DNA of 64,000 bases from Candidatus Bipolaricaulota bacterium. GTDB lineage: Bacteria; Bipolaricaulota; Bipolaricaulia; UBA7950; UBA9294. Of this stretch, positions 44,784 to 53,915 are shown piece after piece. Within the stretch, counting starts at the first letter, position 1. Each line of letters starts with the position of its first letter. The translations under genes were made by a program, and so were the position numbers. The DNA lies in the NCBI GenBank assembly GCA_028278555.1, contig JANQEA010000066.1, positions 57,566 through 121,565 on the forward strand. Reading direction: 5' to 3'. The notes beneath the pieces are model-generated. The model saw only the letters and a program-made list of their open reading frames with translations. It was not told where the DNA came from and ran no database searches.

Positions 44784-45268
44784 TGATTCGATTCCACTGC
44801 AACGGGAAGCCAGTCCAGGTGGACGTTGAGCCGAACGCGCGCGTCATCGATCTGCTCCGAGAGGACTTGGGACTCACCGGAACGAAGGAAGGATGCGGGC
44901 GAGGGGAGTGCGGCGCGTGCACGATCCTCCTCGACGGGAAGCCGGTGAACGCTTGCCTTCTACTCGTGGGGAAGATCGTGGACCGAGAGATCGTCACGAT
45001 CGAGGGGATCGCCGGGGAGGACGGCTCCCTTCACCCCATCCAAGAGGCGTTCCTCGACACGGGCGCCGTGCAGTGCGGTTTCTGCACGCCAGGAATGGTC
45101 CTCAGCGCCAAGGCCCTCTTGGATGAGAACGGCACCCCGGCTGTCGAGGCCGTCGAAGAGGCGCTCTCCGGAAATCTCTGCCGCTGCACGGGGTACGGGA
45201 AGATCGTCGAAGGGGTTCTCGAAGCAAGCAGACGGCTGACTGAGGGCCAGGATCGGGGAGGTGGGTAG
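44780..45268 (+). CDS. Xanthine dehydrogenase family, [2Fe-2S] subunit
   Basis: A 162-residue CoxS/XdhC-type subunit with two [2Fe-2S] clusters. The plant-type cluster is bound by CGRGECGACTILLDG and the Cys at VNAC, and the second by CGFCTPGM and CRCTGY. It links the molybdenum and flavin subunits. The start overlaps the FAD-subunit stop (ATGATG); AAGGAG precedes it. It is of standard length for the family. Confidence 0.95.
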   Translation: MMIRFHCNGKPVQVDVEPNARVIDLLREDLGLTGTKEGCGRGECGACTILLDGKPVNACLLLVGKIVDREIVTIEGIAGEDGSLHPIQEAFLDTGAVQCGFCTPGMVLSAKALLDENGTPAVEAVEEALSGNLCRCTGYGKIVEGVLEASRRLTEGQDRGGG

Positions 45269-45269
45269 C

Positions 45270-47525
45270 GTGGCCGTCATCGGCAAGCAGACACGGAAGG
45301 TCGACGGTCTCGAACTGATCACCGGTCAAGCGAAGTTCACCGGCGACTACCGGTTCCCAGGCATGGTCTACGGCGCGGTGAAGCGCGCCGGCGTGCCCGC
45401 CGGGCGACTGACAGGGGTCGATGCCGAAGCGGCCCGGGCGATCCAGGGTGTGGTCGATGTTCTGACGGCCGCGGACATCCCCGGACCGAACCTGATCGGC
45501 GTTCTCCCTCCATTCGACCAGCCCCTCTTGGCAGCGAATGAGATCCGGTACGCTGGCGAATCGGTCGCGTTGGTCATCGCCGAGACCGCTGAAGAGGCTC
45601 GCCGTGCGGCCGATGCGGTCTCCGTTTCGATCGAGCCCTATGAGCCGATCCTGACGATGGATCAAGCCCTTGCGCCCGATGCACGGAAGATCCACGAAAC
45701 CGGGAACGTCACGCTGTCGAAGAAGCTGATCAAGGGCGAGATCGAGCCGGCCTTCGAGACCGCCGACGTCATCGTCGAGGGGACCTTCGAGACGTCCTTC
45801 CAGGAGCACGCCTACCTGGAGCCTGAGACCGTCTGCGCCGTTCCCGGCCGGCGGTTTACCCTCTACGCATCCTGTCAGTCCCCGTTCCACATCCGAGGGC
45901 ACGTGGCGGCGAACCTGAACGCACCGGCTTCCAGTGTCAAGGTCATCCAGGCGAGCACCGGAGGCTCGTTCGGCGGGAAGGACGACGTCGCGACCGAGAT
46001 CGGGTCGCTCGCCTGCATTGCCGCACAACGCCTGAATCGGCCGGTGATGATCGCCCACGAGCGGAAGGAATCGATCATCGGGTCGAACCTCCGCCACGCA
46101 GCGCGCATCCGCATCAAGACGGGTGCCATGAGCGACGGCAAGATTGTCGCACGCCAGATTCACGTGCTCCTCGACGGCGGCGCCTACGCGTCGGAGAGCC
46201 CCTTCGTCACGATGAAGACGCTGATCCACGCCGCCGGGCCGTACCGCATCGAGAACGTCGCCGTGGAGAGCACGTCGGTCTACACGAACAAGACCTACTG
46301 CGGGGCCTTCCGCGGATTCGGCGTCCCTCAGGTCACGTTCGCCTCGGAGTCTCAGATCGATGAACTCGCCGAGAAGCTCGGCATCGACCGCCTCGAGATC
46401 CGCCGGATCAACGGATTGCGAGCCGGCGATCCGAACGCCACCGGGCAGGTCTACGACCAGTCGGTCGGGCTGCTTGAGACGATCGAGGAGATCGCAAAGC
46501 AGCCTGCCGGTTCGGAGCAGACGACCGATGACAGATACGTCTACGGGACTGGCTACGCCTCCGTAGCACAGGGGATCTCCAACGGTGCCGAAGGCGTCGA
46601 TGTCACCGGGGCCTCGGTGCAGATGAGCCAAGACGGTTCCGTTCTCGTCGGGATCGGCCTCACGGAACTAGGCCAAGGCTCACGGACGGTCTACGCGCTG
46701 ATCGCTGCCGAGGTTCTCGGCGTGGACGTCGACAGCGTCTCCGTCCGTTTGGTGGACACGGATGCCGTCCACGATTCCGGGCCGACCGTCGCCTCCCGAA
46801 GCACGACAGTCGGGGGGATGGCCGTCCACAAGGCGGCGACCGAGGTGAGGACGTCCCTCGTCTCGATGGCGGCGCTGATGTTCAAGACGGATCAGGAGAA
46901 CATCGAGCTGCGTGATGGGTTCGCCATCCTGAAGATGGATGACTCCGCACGGATCCCCATCCGGGAAGTGGCGACGGCAGCTTACTGGACAGGCTTTCCG
47001 GTGATGAACCTCGCCTTCTCCAAGGCACCGGACGCGAATTTCGATGACGAGACGCATCAGGGGAACGTCTACATCGCCTACAACTACGGAACGCATCGAA
47101 TGGACGTTCGCGTCGACCGGAGAACCGGCGAGGTGGATGTCTTGAACCACTTCGCCGCACACGACGTCGGCCGGGTGATCAATCCACTCGGCCTCGAGGG
47201 GCAGGTCGAGGGTGCATCCCTGATGGGCTTCGGACTCGCTCACATGGAGCGGATCCGCTACGCCGACGGGATCATCCAGAACGCGAACTTCGCCGACTAC
47301 GCCGTCCCGTCGATCAAGGACCGCATCCCCACGACGACCATCGCAGTCGAGGACCCGAATCCGACGGGGCCCTTCGGCGCGAAGGGTGCGGGCGAGCCGC
47401 CGGTCGCAGCGGCGGCCGCCGTTTTCGCCAATGCGATCGCCGATGCGGTCGGCGTTCGATTCACCCGGCTTCCGATCACGCGCGAAGACATCCTCGATGC
47501 GGTACGAGGGAGGGATGATGGTTGA
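45270..47525 (+). CDS. Xanthine dehydrogenase family, molybdopterin-binding subunit
   Basis: A 751-residue catalytic subunit (CoxL/XdhA type). Molybdopterin-binding motifs are GGSFGGKDD, AFRGFGVPQ, GLTELGQGSRT and the C-terminal FGAKGAGEPP with the catalytic Glu. The CoxL-specific AYxCSFR motif of CO dehydrogenase is not seen, so this is a hydroxylase of N-heterocycles or aldehydes; xanthine, hypoxanthine or nicotinate-type rings are candidates. The start at 45270 (GTG) is chosen for its 8-nt spacing from GGGGAGG; a GTG at 45261 would lie within the previous gene's end. It overlaps the amidohydrolase gene at its end. Confidence 0.93.
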   Translation: MAVIGKQTRKVDGLELITGQAKFTGDYRFPGMVYGAVKRAGVPAGRLTGVDAEAARAIQGVVDVLTAADIPGPNLIGVLPPFDQPLLAANEIRYAGESVALVIAETAEEARRAADAVSVSIEPYEPILTMDQALAPDARKIHETGNVTLSKKLIKGEIEPAFETADVIVEGTFETSFQEHAYLEPETVCAVPGRRFTLYASCQSPFHIRGHVAANLNAPASSVKVIQASTGGSFGGKDDVATEIGSLACIAAQRLNRPVMIAHERKESIIGSNLRHAARIRIKTGAMSDGKIVARQIHVLLDGGAYASESPFVTMKTLIHAAGPYRIENVAVESTSVYTNKTYCGAFRGFGVPQVTFASESQIDELAEKLGIDRLEIRRINGLRAGDPNATGQVYDQSVGLLETIEEIAKQPAGSEQTTDDRYVYGTGYASVAQGISNGAEGVDVTGASVQMSQDGSVLVGIGLTELGQGSRTVYALIAAEVLGVDVDSVSVRLVDTDAVHDSGPTVASRSTTVGGMAVHKAATEVRTSLVSMAALMFKTDQENIELRDGFAILKMDDSARIPIREVATAAYWTGFPVMNLAFSKAPDANFDDETHQGNVYIAYNYGTHRMDVRVDRRTGEVDVLNHFAAHDVGRVINPLGLEGQVEGASLMGFGLAHMERIRYADGIIQNANFADYAVPSIKDRIPTTTIAVEDPNPTGPFGAKGAGEPPVAAAAAVFANAIADAVGVRFTRLPITREDILDAVRGRDDG

Positions 47526-48927
47526 TCTGCTGATCAGGAATGCGTTGGTTCTGACCTGCCACCCGGACGTCCTCTCCGGGCCGATTCACTCGCCCGGCGC
47601 GATTGCCGTTCAGGGAGGACGGATCCTCGAGATCGGTCCGTCTACGGAGCTGGAGACGAAGTACGCGAAGGCCAAGAAGGTCATCGATGGCGCCGGGCGG
47701 ATCGCCATGCCCGGCTTCATCATCACCCATACCCACATGCCCTACGTCCTCGGGCACAACCAGCCGGTCGATGTCTCCCAGCTGCGAAGCTTCTGGGACA
47801 TGCTCCAGAAGATGGGGTGGGAATGGCTGGAGGACATCACGACGGCAGACGGGATCCTGGCGGGCACGCAGTACGCATCGCTGAAGATGCTGAAGACCGG
47901 GACGACGACGGTCTGCGACCTGGTCGAAGCACCGAACGCCCTTCCCGGACCGCTCGACGCCTCCGTGCGCGCGATCACGGAGACAGGAATCCGCGCACAG
48001 ATCGGCTACGAAGTGACCGAGCGCGTTCCCGGCGTGCCGATTGCGGAGCAACTCGATCTCGCCTACGCGGAGAAGGGGTTTGACGAGAACATCCGGCTCC
48101 TGGAGTCCCTCGCTTCCACAGGCGGCGAGGATGGCCGGATCCAAGGCAGGCTCGGCGTCCACACGGCCTACACGAACTCACCGGCCACGCTGGAGAAGGC
48201 GCGCAAGATCGCAGACCAGTACGCGTGTGGGATCCAGATCCACATCGCCGAGATCCCCCGAGCCTTCCTCGTCGAGAAGTACGGGAAGTCGGCGCCGGAG
48301 ATCCTGGACGAGGCAGGGCTCCTCGGCCCGGACGTCGTCGCCGCGCACTGCATCGATCTGACCGACTCGGACATCGACATCCTCGCGCGGAATCGCGTCA
48401 ACGTGGCGCACACGCCGATGACGAACTCCTTGGGCGGCAACGGGGTGGCCCGCGTCCCCGACATGATGGAGAAGGGGATCAACATCAGCCTCGGCCATGA
48501 CTGCTTCTTCACCCTCGACACCGCCGAGTACATTCGCTACGCCTATCTCGTTCACAAGGCGCATCGGGCGAATCCGATGCTGATCCCTCCGTTCCAGGCC
48601 CTCGACTTGGCCCTCGGCCATGCCGCAGCAGCTCTGGGGCTGAAGGAGGAGATCGGGAGCCTACACGCGGGGAAGAAAGCGGACATTCTGCTGATCAGGC
48701 CGGATTCGCCGTCGCCGGTTACCCCCTCGACAGTCGTCCCGTACTTCACGATGACGTTCCGAGGATGCGACGTCGAGACCGTCCTCGTCGACGGTGAGGT
48801 CGTCATCGAGGGTGGTGCTTCGACGCGTGTCGATGAGACGGCAGTCCGGAAGGCGTGCGTCGAACAAGCGGCCGCCCTCTGGAAGCGAAACGGAATCGAG
48901 GCAACACCTGACAGCATCAACCTGTAG
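47518..48927 (+). CDS. Amidohydrolase, SsnA/guanine deaminase-like
   Basis: A 469-residue metal-dependent amidohydrolase. Ligands of the subtype III site are visible: HxH in THTHMPY (about residue 72), His in QIHIAE, His in AAHCIDL and Asp in SLGHDC. SsnA, guanine deaminase and TrzA/AtzB relatives deaminate purines, pyrimidines or triazines and release ammonia. Its position behind the xanthine-dehydrogenase genes fits a purine or similar ring as substrate. Two adjacent ATGs (47515, 47518) overlap the upstream stop. A cyclic amide hydrolase activity is an alternative. Confidence 0.87.
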   Translation: MVDLLIRNALVLTCHPDVLSGPIHSPGAIAVQGGRILEIGPSTELETKYAKAKKVIDGAGRIAMPGFIITHTHMPYVLGHNQPVDVSQLRSFWDMLQKMGWEWLEDITTADGILAGTQYASLKMLKTGTTTVCDLVEAPNALPGPLDASVRAITETGIRAQIGYEVTERVPGVPIAEQLDLAYAEKGFDENIRLLESLASTGGEDGRIQGRLGVHTAYTNSPATLEKARKIADQYACGIQIHIAEIPRAFLVEKYGKSAPEILDEAGLLGPDVVAAHCIDLTDSDIDILARNRVNVAHTPMTNSLGGNGVARVPDMMEKGINISLGHDCFFTLDTAEYIRYAYLVHKAHRANPMLIPPFQALDLALGHAAAALGLKEEIGSLHAGKKADILLIRPDSPSPVTPSTVVPYFTMTFRGCDVETVLVDGEVVIEGGASTRVDETAVRKACVEQAAALWKRNGIEATPDSINL

Positions 48928-48990
48928 GCAGAGGCTGCAGAAAGGGAGATCGTGGGACTGGACAGGGACAGAACAGAAACGGAGGGATCC

Positions 48991-50169
48991 ATGGGGAAGC
49001 TTCGCACCACATTCTGCGGTCTGGACTTCGCAAATCCACTGATCGTGCCGGCCGGCGTTCACGGGAGGGACGGCGACGTCATGTTCGCGGTCAGCGAATC
49101 GGGGGTCGGGGGGATCTGCACGAAGACGATCGTCTCCCAGCCAGCGAACGACGTGCTGCCCTGCTTCTCAGCTGTTGGCGCCGGGATGGTGAACTCCGTC
49201 TTCGGCTCGGACAAGTCGAGCGAGTACTGGTTCACCGAGGGGATCAAGCGGGCGAAGGAGGGCAGGGCGAACGTCATCGCGAACCTCGCCGGCTTCACGC
49301 CCGAAGAGGCAGCCGGACTCGCCGAATCCGCCGTGAAGTCCGGCGCCGACATGATCATGGTGCCGACGCACTGCCCTCACATGGGCGAGATCCTCATGGC
49401 GATGTTCCCCGAGATGCACTTCCCCGAACCGAGCCTGACGGACGTCGAGCCGATGAAGGCGTCGGTCAAGGCGATCAAGGAGGCGGTCGATGTTCCCGTC
49501 GTGGTCAAGCTATCGGGAACCTTCGCCCATGTCACCAAGGAGTGGGCTTCCGGCGTGAAGGAGTCCGGGGCCGACGGGATCGCTTGCGCCGACGCTCTGG
49601 GCCCCGCCCTTTCCATCGACACGAGGACTGGACAGCCAGCGTTGGGCGGTCCGCGAGGGGTCGGGGGACTGACCGGACCGGCCATCATGCCGATCACGCT
49701 TCGAATGACTCTGGAGGTGGCCATGCTCTCCGGCCTGCCGGTCATCGGCATCGGAGGGGTCACCGCAGCGGATGATGTTCTCCAGTATGTGATGGCCGGT
49801 GCAACGCTCGTTGGGGTCTGCACGGCCGGGCACATGAAAGGGACGGGTGAGTACGGAAGGATCATCGAGGACCTGGAGAAGCGGATGGACGGGCTGGGCA
49901 TCTCGAGCCTCGACGACGTTCGTGGCTTGACGATTCGGCGAATCGAGCAGCGGAGATCCGAAGGCAAGGTCGCCGTGACGAAACCGGTGCCGCCGAAGGT
50001 CGTCGCAGAGAAATGCACTCGGTGCCAGGCATGCGAACGCGTCTGCGCGTACGCTGCCATCGCCGTGGCGGACGACCGAGTTGCGGTTGTCGACGAGACC
50101 GCGTGCATCGGCTGCGGACTCTGCGTCAGTGTGTGCCGTTTCGACGCCTTGGCTCAACAGTACTACTAG
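48991..50169 (+). CDS. PreA-like dihydropyrimidine/dihydroorotate dehydrogenase with ferredoxin domain
   Basis: A 392-residue protein with an FMN TIM barrel (residues 1-300) and a C-terminal 2x[4Fe-4S] domain (CTRCQACERVCAYAA and CIGCGLCVSVC). The active-site Cys loop is PTHCPHM, near the NLSCPH of dihydropyrimidine dehydrogenases, and the phosphate-binding GIGGV is present. In E. coli PreA works with the NADH-reading PreT; no PreT is adjacent. It would reduce a pyrimidine-like ring or oxidise a dihydro form. The ATG at 48991 follows GGAGGGATCC. Confidence 0.88.
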   Translation: MGKLRTTFCGLDFANPLIVPAGVHGRDGDVMFAVSESGVGGICTKTIVSQPANDVLPCFSAVGAGMVNSVFGSDKSSEYWFTEGIKRAKEGRANVIANLAGFTPEEAAGLAESAVKSGADMIMVPTHCPHMGEILMAMFPEMHFPEPSLTDVEPMKASVKAIKEAVDVPVVVKLSGTFAHVTKEWASGVKESGADGIACADALGPALSIDTRTGQPALGGPRGVGGLTGPAIMPITLRMTLEVAMLSGLPVIGIGGVTAADDVLQYVMAGATLVGVCTAGHMKGTGEYGRIIEDLEKRMDGLGISSLDDVRGLTIRRIEQRRSEGKVAVTKPVPPKVVAEKCTRCQACERVCAYAAIAVADDRVAVVDETACIGCGLCVSVCRFDALAQQYY

Positions 50170-50225
50170 CGCGACGAGGACTTGAGAAGGACCAAACACA
50201 GGGAAGCTTGCTTAAGGGAGGCGTT

Positions 50226-51251
50226 ATGAGGACCTTGAAGGTTGGTTTGCTGGCAGGATGCTTGGTCGCTGCGATGGCGATCGTCGGAGCAGCCTATAGC
50301 ATCGCCATCTTCGTGCCGGGCGTCGTTGCAGGGAGTCCGACGTACGAACTGATGGTGGAAGGTGTGAACAAGGCAGCGGCGGAGTACGACGACGTCACGG
50401 TGAAGGTTCTGGAAGCGGGATTCGACCAGTCGACGTGGGAAGAGCAGATGGTCAATCTCGCCGCGACCGAGGAGTATGACCTGATCGTCTCCGCCAACGG
50501 GGCGATGCCCTTCGTCTCCATGGCGGCGGCGGATGCCTTCCCCGACCAGAAGTTCCTCTTCGTCGACTCGATCATCGCGGGACACCCACAGATGTACACC
50601 GTGCTCTACAACCAGGTGGAGCAGACTGCGATGCTCGGTTATCTGGCCGGTCTGGTCACGACAAGCGACATGGCAGGGGCAAACCCGGACCTCAAGGTGG
50701 GGATGATCGTCGGCCAGGAGTACGCAGCGATGGACAACATGCTCCGCCCCGGATACGCACTGGGAGCGAAGCTCGTCAATCCGGACATCGAAGTCGACTT
50801 CCGGGTCCTCGGCAACTGGTACGATGCCAACAAGGCCGGTGAACTCGCCAACAGCATGATCGATGCCGGCGTCGACATCATCATCACCGGTTGCGGCGGC
50901 GCGAATCAGGGCGTCATTCAGACGTGCAAGGAGAGAGGGAAGTATGTCCTCTATCTCGACGACGACGCGTACGACCTGGCGCCTGGAATCATCGCCGGTT
51001 GCGCGGCGATCATCTCGGACAAGGCAACCTACGAGAAGGTCAAGGCTGCGATCGAAGGAGAGCTGGTCTGGGGCGAATACGAGGTTCTGTCGACCGCCGA
51101 AGGCTATGTCGATTTCGTCGACTGGAATCCTCTGTTCGAAGGGACGGTTTCGCCGGATGTTGCCGCCAAGCTGGCCGTCTTCCTGGCAGACCTGAGGAGC
51201 AGCAATCCGACGTGGCTGAAGGCGCGGATGGTCGTACCGGTGTACTGGTAG
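50226..51251 (+). CDS. BMP-family ABC transporter substrate-binding protein (second copy)
   Basis: A 341-residue paralogue of the gene at 29506-30534, nearly identical in layout (SIAIFVPGVVAGSPTYEL, VDSIIAGHPQMYTVLYNQVEQ, CGGANQGV, terminal PVYW). It is the binding protein of the importer encoded immediately downstream. BMP/PnrA proteins bind purine nucleosides in characterised cases. The N-terminal signal has LLAGC near residue 12, too close to the start for a normal lipoprotein, so anchoring is unclear. The start follows AAGGGAGG. Confidence 0.93.
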   Translation: MRTLKVGLLAGCLVAAMAIVGAAYSIAIFVPGVVAGSPTYELMVEGVNKAAAEYDDVTVKVLEAGFDQSTWEEQMVNLAATEEYDLIVSANGAMPFVSMAAADAFPDQKFLFVDSIIAGHPQMYTVLYNQVEQTAMLGYLAGLVTTSDMAGANPDLKVGMIVGQEYAAMDNMLRPGYALGAKLVNPDIEVDFRVLGNWYDANKAGELANSMIDAGVDIIITGCGGANQGVIQTCKERGKYVLYLDDDAYDLAPGIIAGCAAIISDKATYEKVKAAIEGELVWGEYEVLSTAEGYVDFVDWNPLFEGTVSPDVAAKLAVFLADLRSSNPTWLKARMVVPVYW

Positions 51252-51260
51252 CAATCAACA

Positions 51261-51291
51261 GGGGAGGGGTGAGCGATGCTCGCCCCTTCCT
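51261..51291 (+). repeat. Very stable intercistronic stem-loop after the BMP gene
   Basis: A 14-bp stem with three G-U wobbles (51261-51274 with 51278-51291) closed by a GAT loop, starting 9 nt after the BMP stop. No T-run follows, so it probably protects the 3' end of a processed BMP mRNA or causes partial termination, which would raise binding protein over membrane subunits. Confidence 0.65.
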
Positions 51292-51313
51292 CTGATAGAC
51301 TCGGAGACTGAGA

Positions 51314-52873
51314 ATGGCCTACCTGCAGATGCAAGGGATCACGAAGCTGTACCCGACCAGCGGTGTGCTGGCCAATGACGGCGTCGATCTCGCTGTCGAC
51401 GAGAACGAGATCCATGCAGTCATCGGCGAGAACGGAGCCGGCAAGTCGACCCTGATGAAGCTCCTCTACGGGCTGGAGCACCCGGACGGAGGAGAGATCA
51501 CCTTCCGGGGGGAGACCGTCGTCATCAAGGATCCGTTTGCAGCGAACCGACTCGGCATCGGCATGGTCCACCAGCACTTCAAGCTCGTCTCCGACTTCAC
51601 CGTCGCAGAGAATGTCGTCCTCGGTTCGGAGCCTCGGAAGCGGGGACTGTTCATCGATCGACAGACGGCGGTCAAGGATGTCGGAGTCGTGATCGAGGAG
51701 CACGGTTTCAGCGTCGATCCCAAACGAAGGATCAAGGACCTGACGGTCGGGCAGATGCAGCAGGTGGAGATCGTCAAGATGCTCTACCGGAATGCTGAAC
51801 TCTTGATCCTCGACGAGCCGACGTCGGTGTTGACGGAGCAGGAGATCGAGAGACTCTTCGTGACCCTGAGGAATCTCCTCGAACGCGGGAAGACGATCAT
51901 TCTGATCACCCACAAGCTTGAAGAAGTGATGCAGATGTCTCACCGGGTCACCGTCATGCGGGGCGGCAAGGTCGTGGCCGTCCGGAACACGAGCGACGTC
52001 GACAAGCGAGAGCTGAGCCGGCTGATGGTCGGGAAGGACATCCTTCTCGAAGTGAACCGCGAGCAGAAGACGTTCGGCGACCCCATCCTGGAGCTGCGGG
52101 ACATCACCATCCGCTGTCGGGGACAGGGGCGGCCGCTTCTCGACACGATCAACCTGCAAGTCCGTTCGGGTGAACTCGTCGGCATCGCAGGGGTCGGCGG
52201 GAACGGCCTCGCCGAGATCGAAGACGTCATCGGCGGTTTGCGCCACGCCTCATCCGGGCAGATCTTCCTCCACGGAGAGGACGTGACGGCCTTAGGGCCG
52301 GAGGACCTCCGCGAGGTCGGACTCGCCTATGTGCCGGCGGACCGCCTTCATCGAGGGGCGAGCCTCCCCTCGTCCGTGCGCGAGAACTGCATCGTCACGA
52401 AGCACCACGACTTCTTGAAGGCCGGGGTTCTTCAGCGACGCAACACGCGAGAGTTCACGGAGGAGCTCATCGATCATTTCTCCATCGACGCCGCCGAGGG
52501 AATGCCGGTGGGGAACCTGTCCGGCGGGAACATCCAGAAGATGATCCTGGCAAGGGAGCTGGCAGCGGACACGGACTTCATCCTCTTCTCCGAACCGACG
52601 TGGGGGTTGGACATCGCAAGCAGCCAATTCGTCTATGAGAGAATGCTGGAGCTGCGAGCGCGAGGAGCCGGAGTCCTTCTCATCTCGTCGAATCTGGACG
52701 AGATCCTCGGGCTGGCAGACACCATCCTGGTCATGTACAGAGGAAGGGTCGTGGGGCGGTTGGAGAACACGGAGGCAGTGACCAAGGAGATCATCGGCGA
52801 GTACATGCTCGGCCTTCGAGACGACTCGGAGCCTGTGGGTGCGGCGGCCCCGTCAGAGGTTCATCGTGGATAG
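51314..52873 (+). CDS. Nucleoside-type ABC importer, double ATPase subunit (NupO/YufO-like)
   Basis: A 519-residue protein with two ATPase halves. The first has GENGAGKST, LTVGQMQQVEI and LLILDEPTSVLT. The second has a degenerate Walker A (GVGGNGLAE), the signature LSGGNIQKM and a Walker B-like FILFSEPTWGLD. This is the normal layout of BMP-linked nucleoside importers and simple sugar transporters. It energises uptake together with the two permeases downstream, the first overlapping it by 8 nt. Confidence 0.93.
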   Translation: MAYLQMQGITKLYPTSGVLANDGVDLAVDENEIHAVIGENGAGKSTLMKLLYGLEHPDGGEITFRGETVVIKDPFAANRLGIGMVHQHFKLVSDFTVAENVVLGSEPRKRGLFIDRQTAVKDVGVVIEEHGFSVDPKRRIKDLTVGQMQQVEIVKMLYRNAELLILDEPTSVLTEQEIERLFVTLRNLLERGKTIILITHKLEEVMQMSHRVTVMRGGKVVAVRNTSDVDKRELSRLMVGKDILLEVNREQKTFGDPILELRDITIRCRGQGRPLLDTINLQVRSGELVGIAGVGGNGLAEIEDVIGGLRHASSGQIFLHGEDVTALGPEDLREVGLAYVPADRLHRGASLPSSVRENCIVTKHHDFLKAGVLQRRNTREFTEELIDHFSIDAAEGMPVGNLSGGNIQKMILARELAADTDFILFSEPTWGLDIASSQFVYERMLELRARGAGVLLISSNLDEILGLADTILVMYRGRVVGRLENTEAVTKEIIGEYMLGLRDDSEPVGAAAPSEVHRG

Positions 52874-53915
52874 AAAGCGAATCGCGAATCTACTGAGCAG
52901 CACGACGGGGCTCGCTCTGACGGTGGGCATCTCATTCTTGATCGTCGTTCTCCTGATTCTCGTTCTGAGCGATGAGCCGGGAAGAGCGATCTACTACTTC
53001 TTCATCGGCCCGTTCACCAAGGCCTACTACTTCGGCAATCTGCTGAACCAGGCGATCGCGTTGATGTTCACCGGACTCGGCATCGCCGTCGCCTTCAAGT
53101 CTTCGACGTTCAACCTTGGCGGGGAGGGACAAGCCTACTCCGGCGCGATCGTAGCGACGGTCATTCTGCTCGCACTCCCCAACATGAACGGCTTCATCGG
53201 CGGGGCAGCCGCGATCATCGCAGCCGTAGGGATGGGTGCTTTCCTCGCGGGCCTCTCCGGGTTCTTCCGGATGCGCTGGGGGACGGATCAGCTGATCTCT
53301 TCGTTCCTTGTCTCCGCCGCGGTGATTCTGATCATCAATTACTTGGTCACCGGGCCGCTCGACGACCCGGTGAACAGCATGCTGACCACGGCGCGCATCG
53401 GCAGGCAATACCAGTTCCTGCGGATCTTCAAACCGTCGAAGCTCGATATCAGCATCTTCTTCGCCGTGGCAGCAGCGATCGGGACGTACTTCTTCATGCA
53501 GAGAACGCACTGGGGCTACGAAATGCGGATGTGCGGCATCAACCGAGAGTTCTCAAGATACGCCGGGATCAACGTCGGGAAGTACCTGCTGGTGCCGATG
53601 GCGATCAGCGGAGGCTTCCACGGCCTCGCCGGTGCCGTAACGATCATGGGAACCCATTACCGATGTCTGAAGGGGGTCACCATGGGGATCGGGTGGAACG
53701 GGATCGCCGTCGCCCTCATTGCAAAGAACAACCCGATCGCGGTGGTTCCGGCGGCACTCTTCTTCGCCTACTTGGAAGCGGGAGCGAAGGCGGCGATGCT
53801 TCATTCGGATGTCACGTTCGAACTCGCGAAGATCGCCCAGGCGGTGATCTTCTTCCTGGTCACGGCTCAGGCACTCTACGGCCTATTCAGGTCAAGGAAG
53901 AAGGTGGGATCATGA
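52866..53915 (+). CDS. Nucleoside-type ABC importer permease 1 (NupP/YufP-like)
   Basis: A 349-residue membrane protein with eight or more TM helices of the BPD_transp_2 family. The KSSTFNLGGEGQAYSGAI segment and the EAA-like RMCGINREFSRYAGINV loop are typical. It forms half of the pore. The GTG start at 52866 overlaps the ATPase gene by 8 nt and follows AGAGG. Its stop overlaps permease 2 by 4 nt. Confidence 0.92.
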   Translation: MDRKRIANLLSSTTGLALTVGISFLIVVLLILVLSDEPGRAIYYFFIGPFTKAYYFGNLLNQAIALMFTGLGIAVAFKSSTFNLGGEGQAYSGAIVATVILLALPNMNGFIGGAAAIIAAVGMGAFLAGLSGFFRMRWGTDQLISSFLVSAAVILIINYLVTGPLDDPVNSMLTTARIGRQYQFLRIFKPSKLDISIFFAVAAAIGTYFFMQRTHWGYEMRMCGINREFSRYAGINVGKYLLVPMAISGGFHGLAGAVTIMGTHYRCLKGVTMGIGWNGIAVALIAKNNPIAVVPAALFFAYLEAGAKAAMLHSDVTFELAKIAQAVIFFLVTAQALYGLFRSRKKVGS

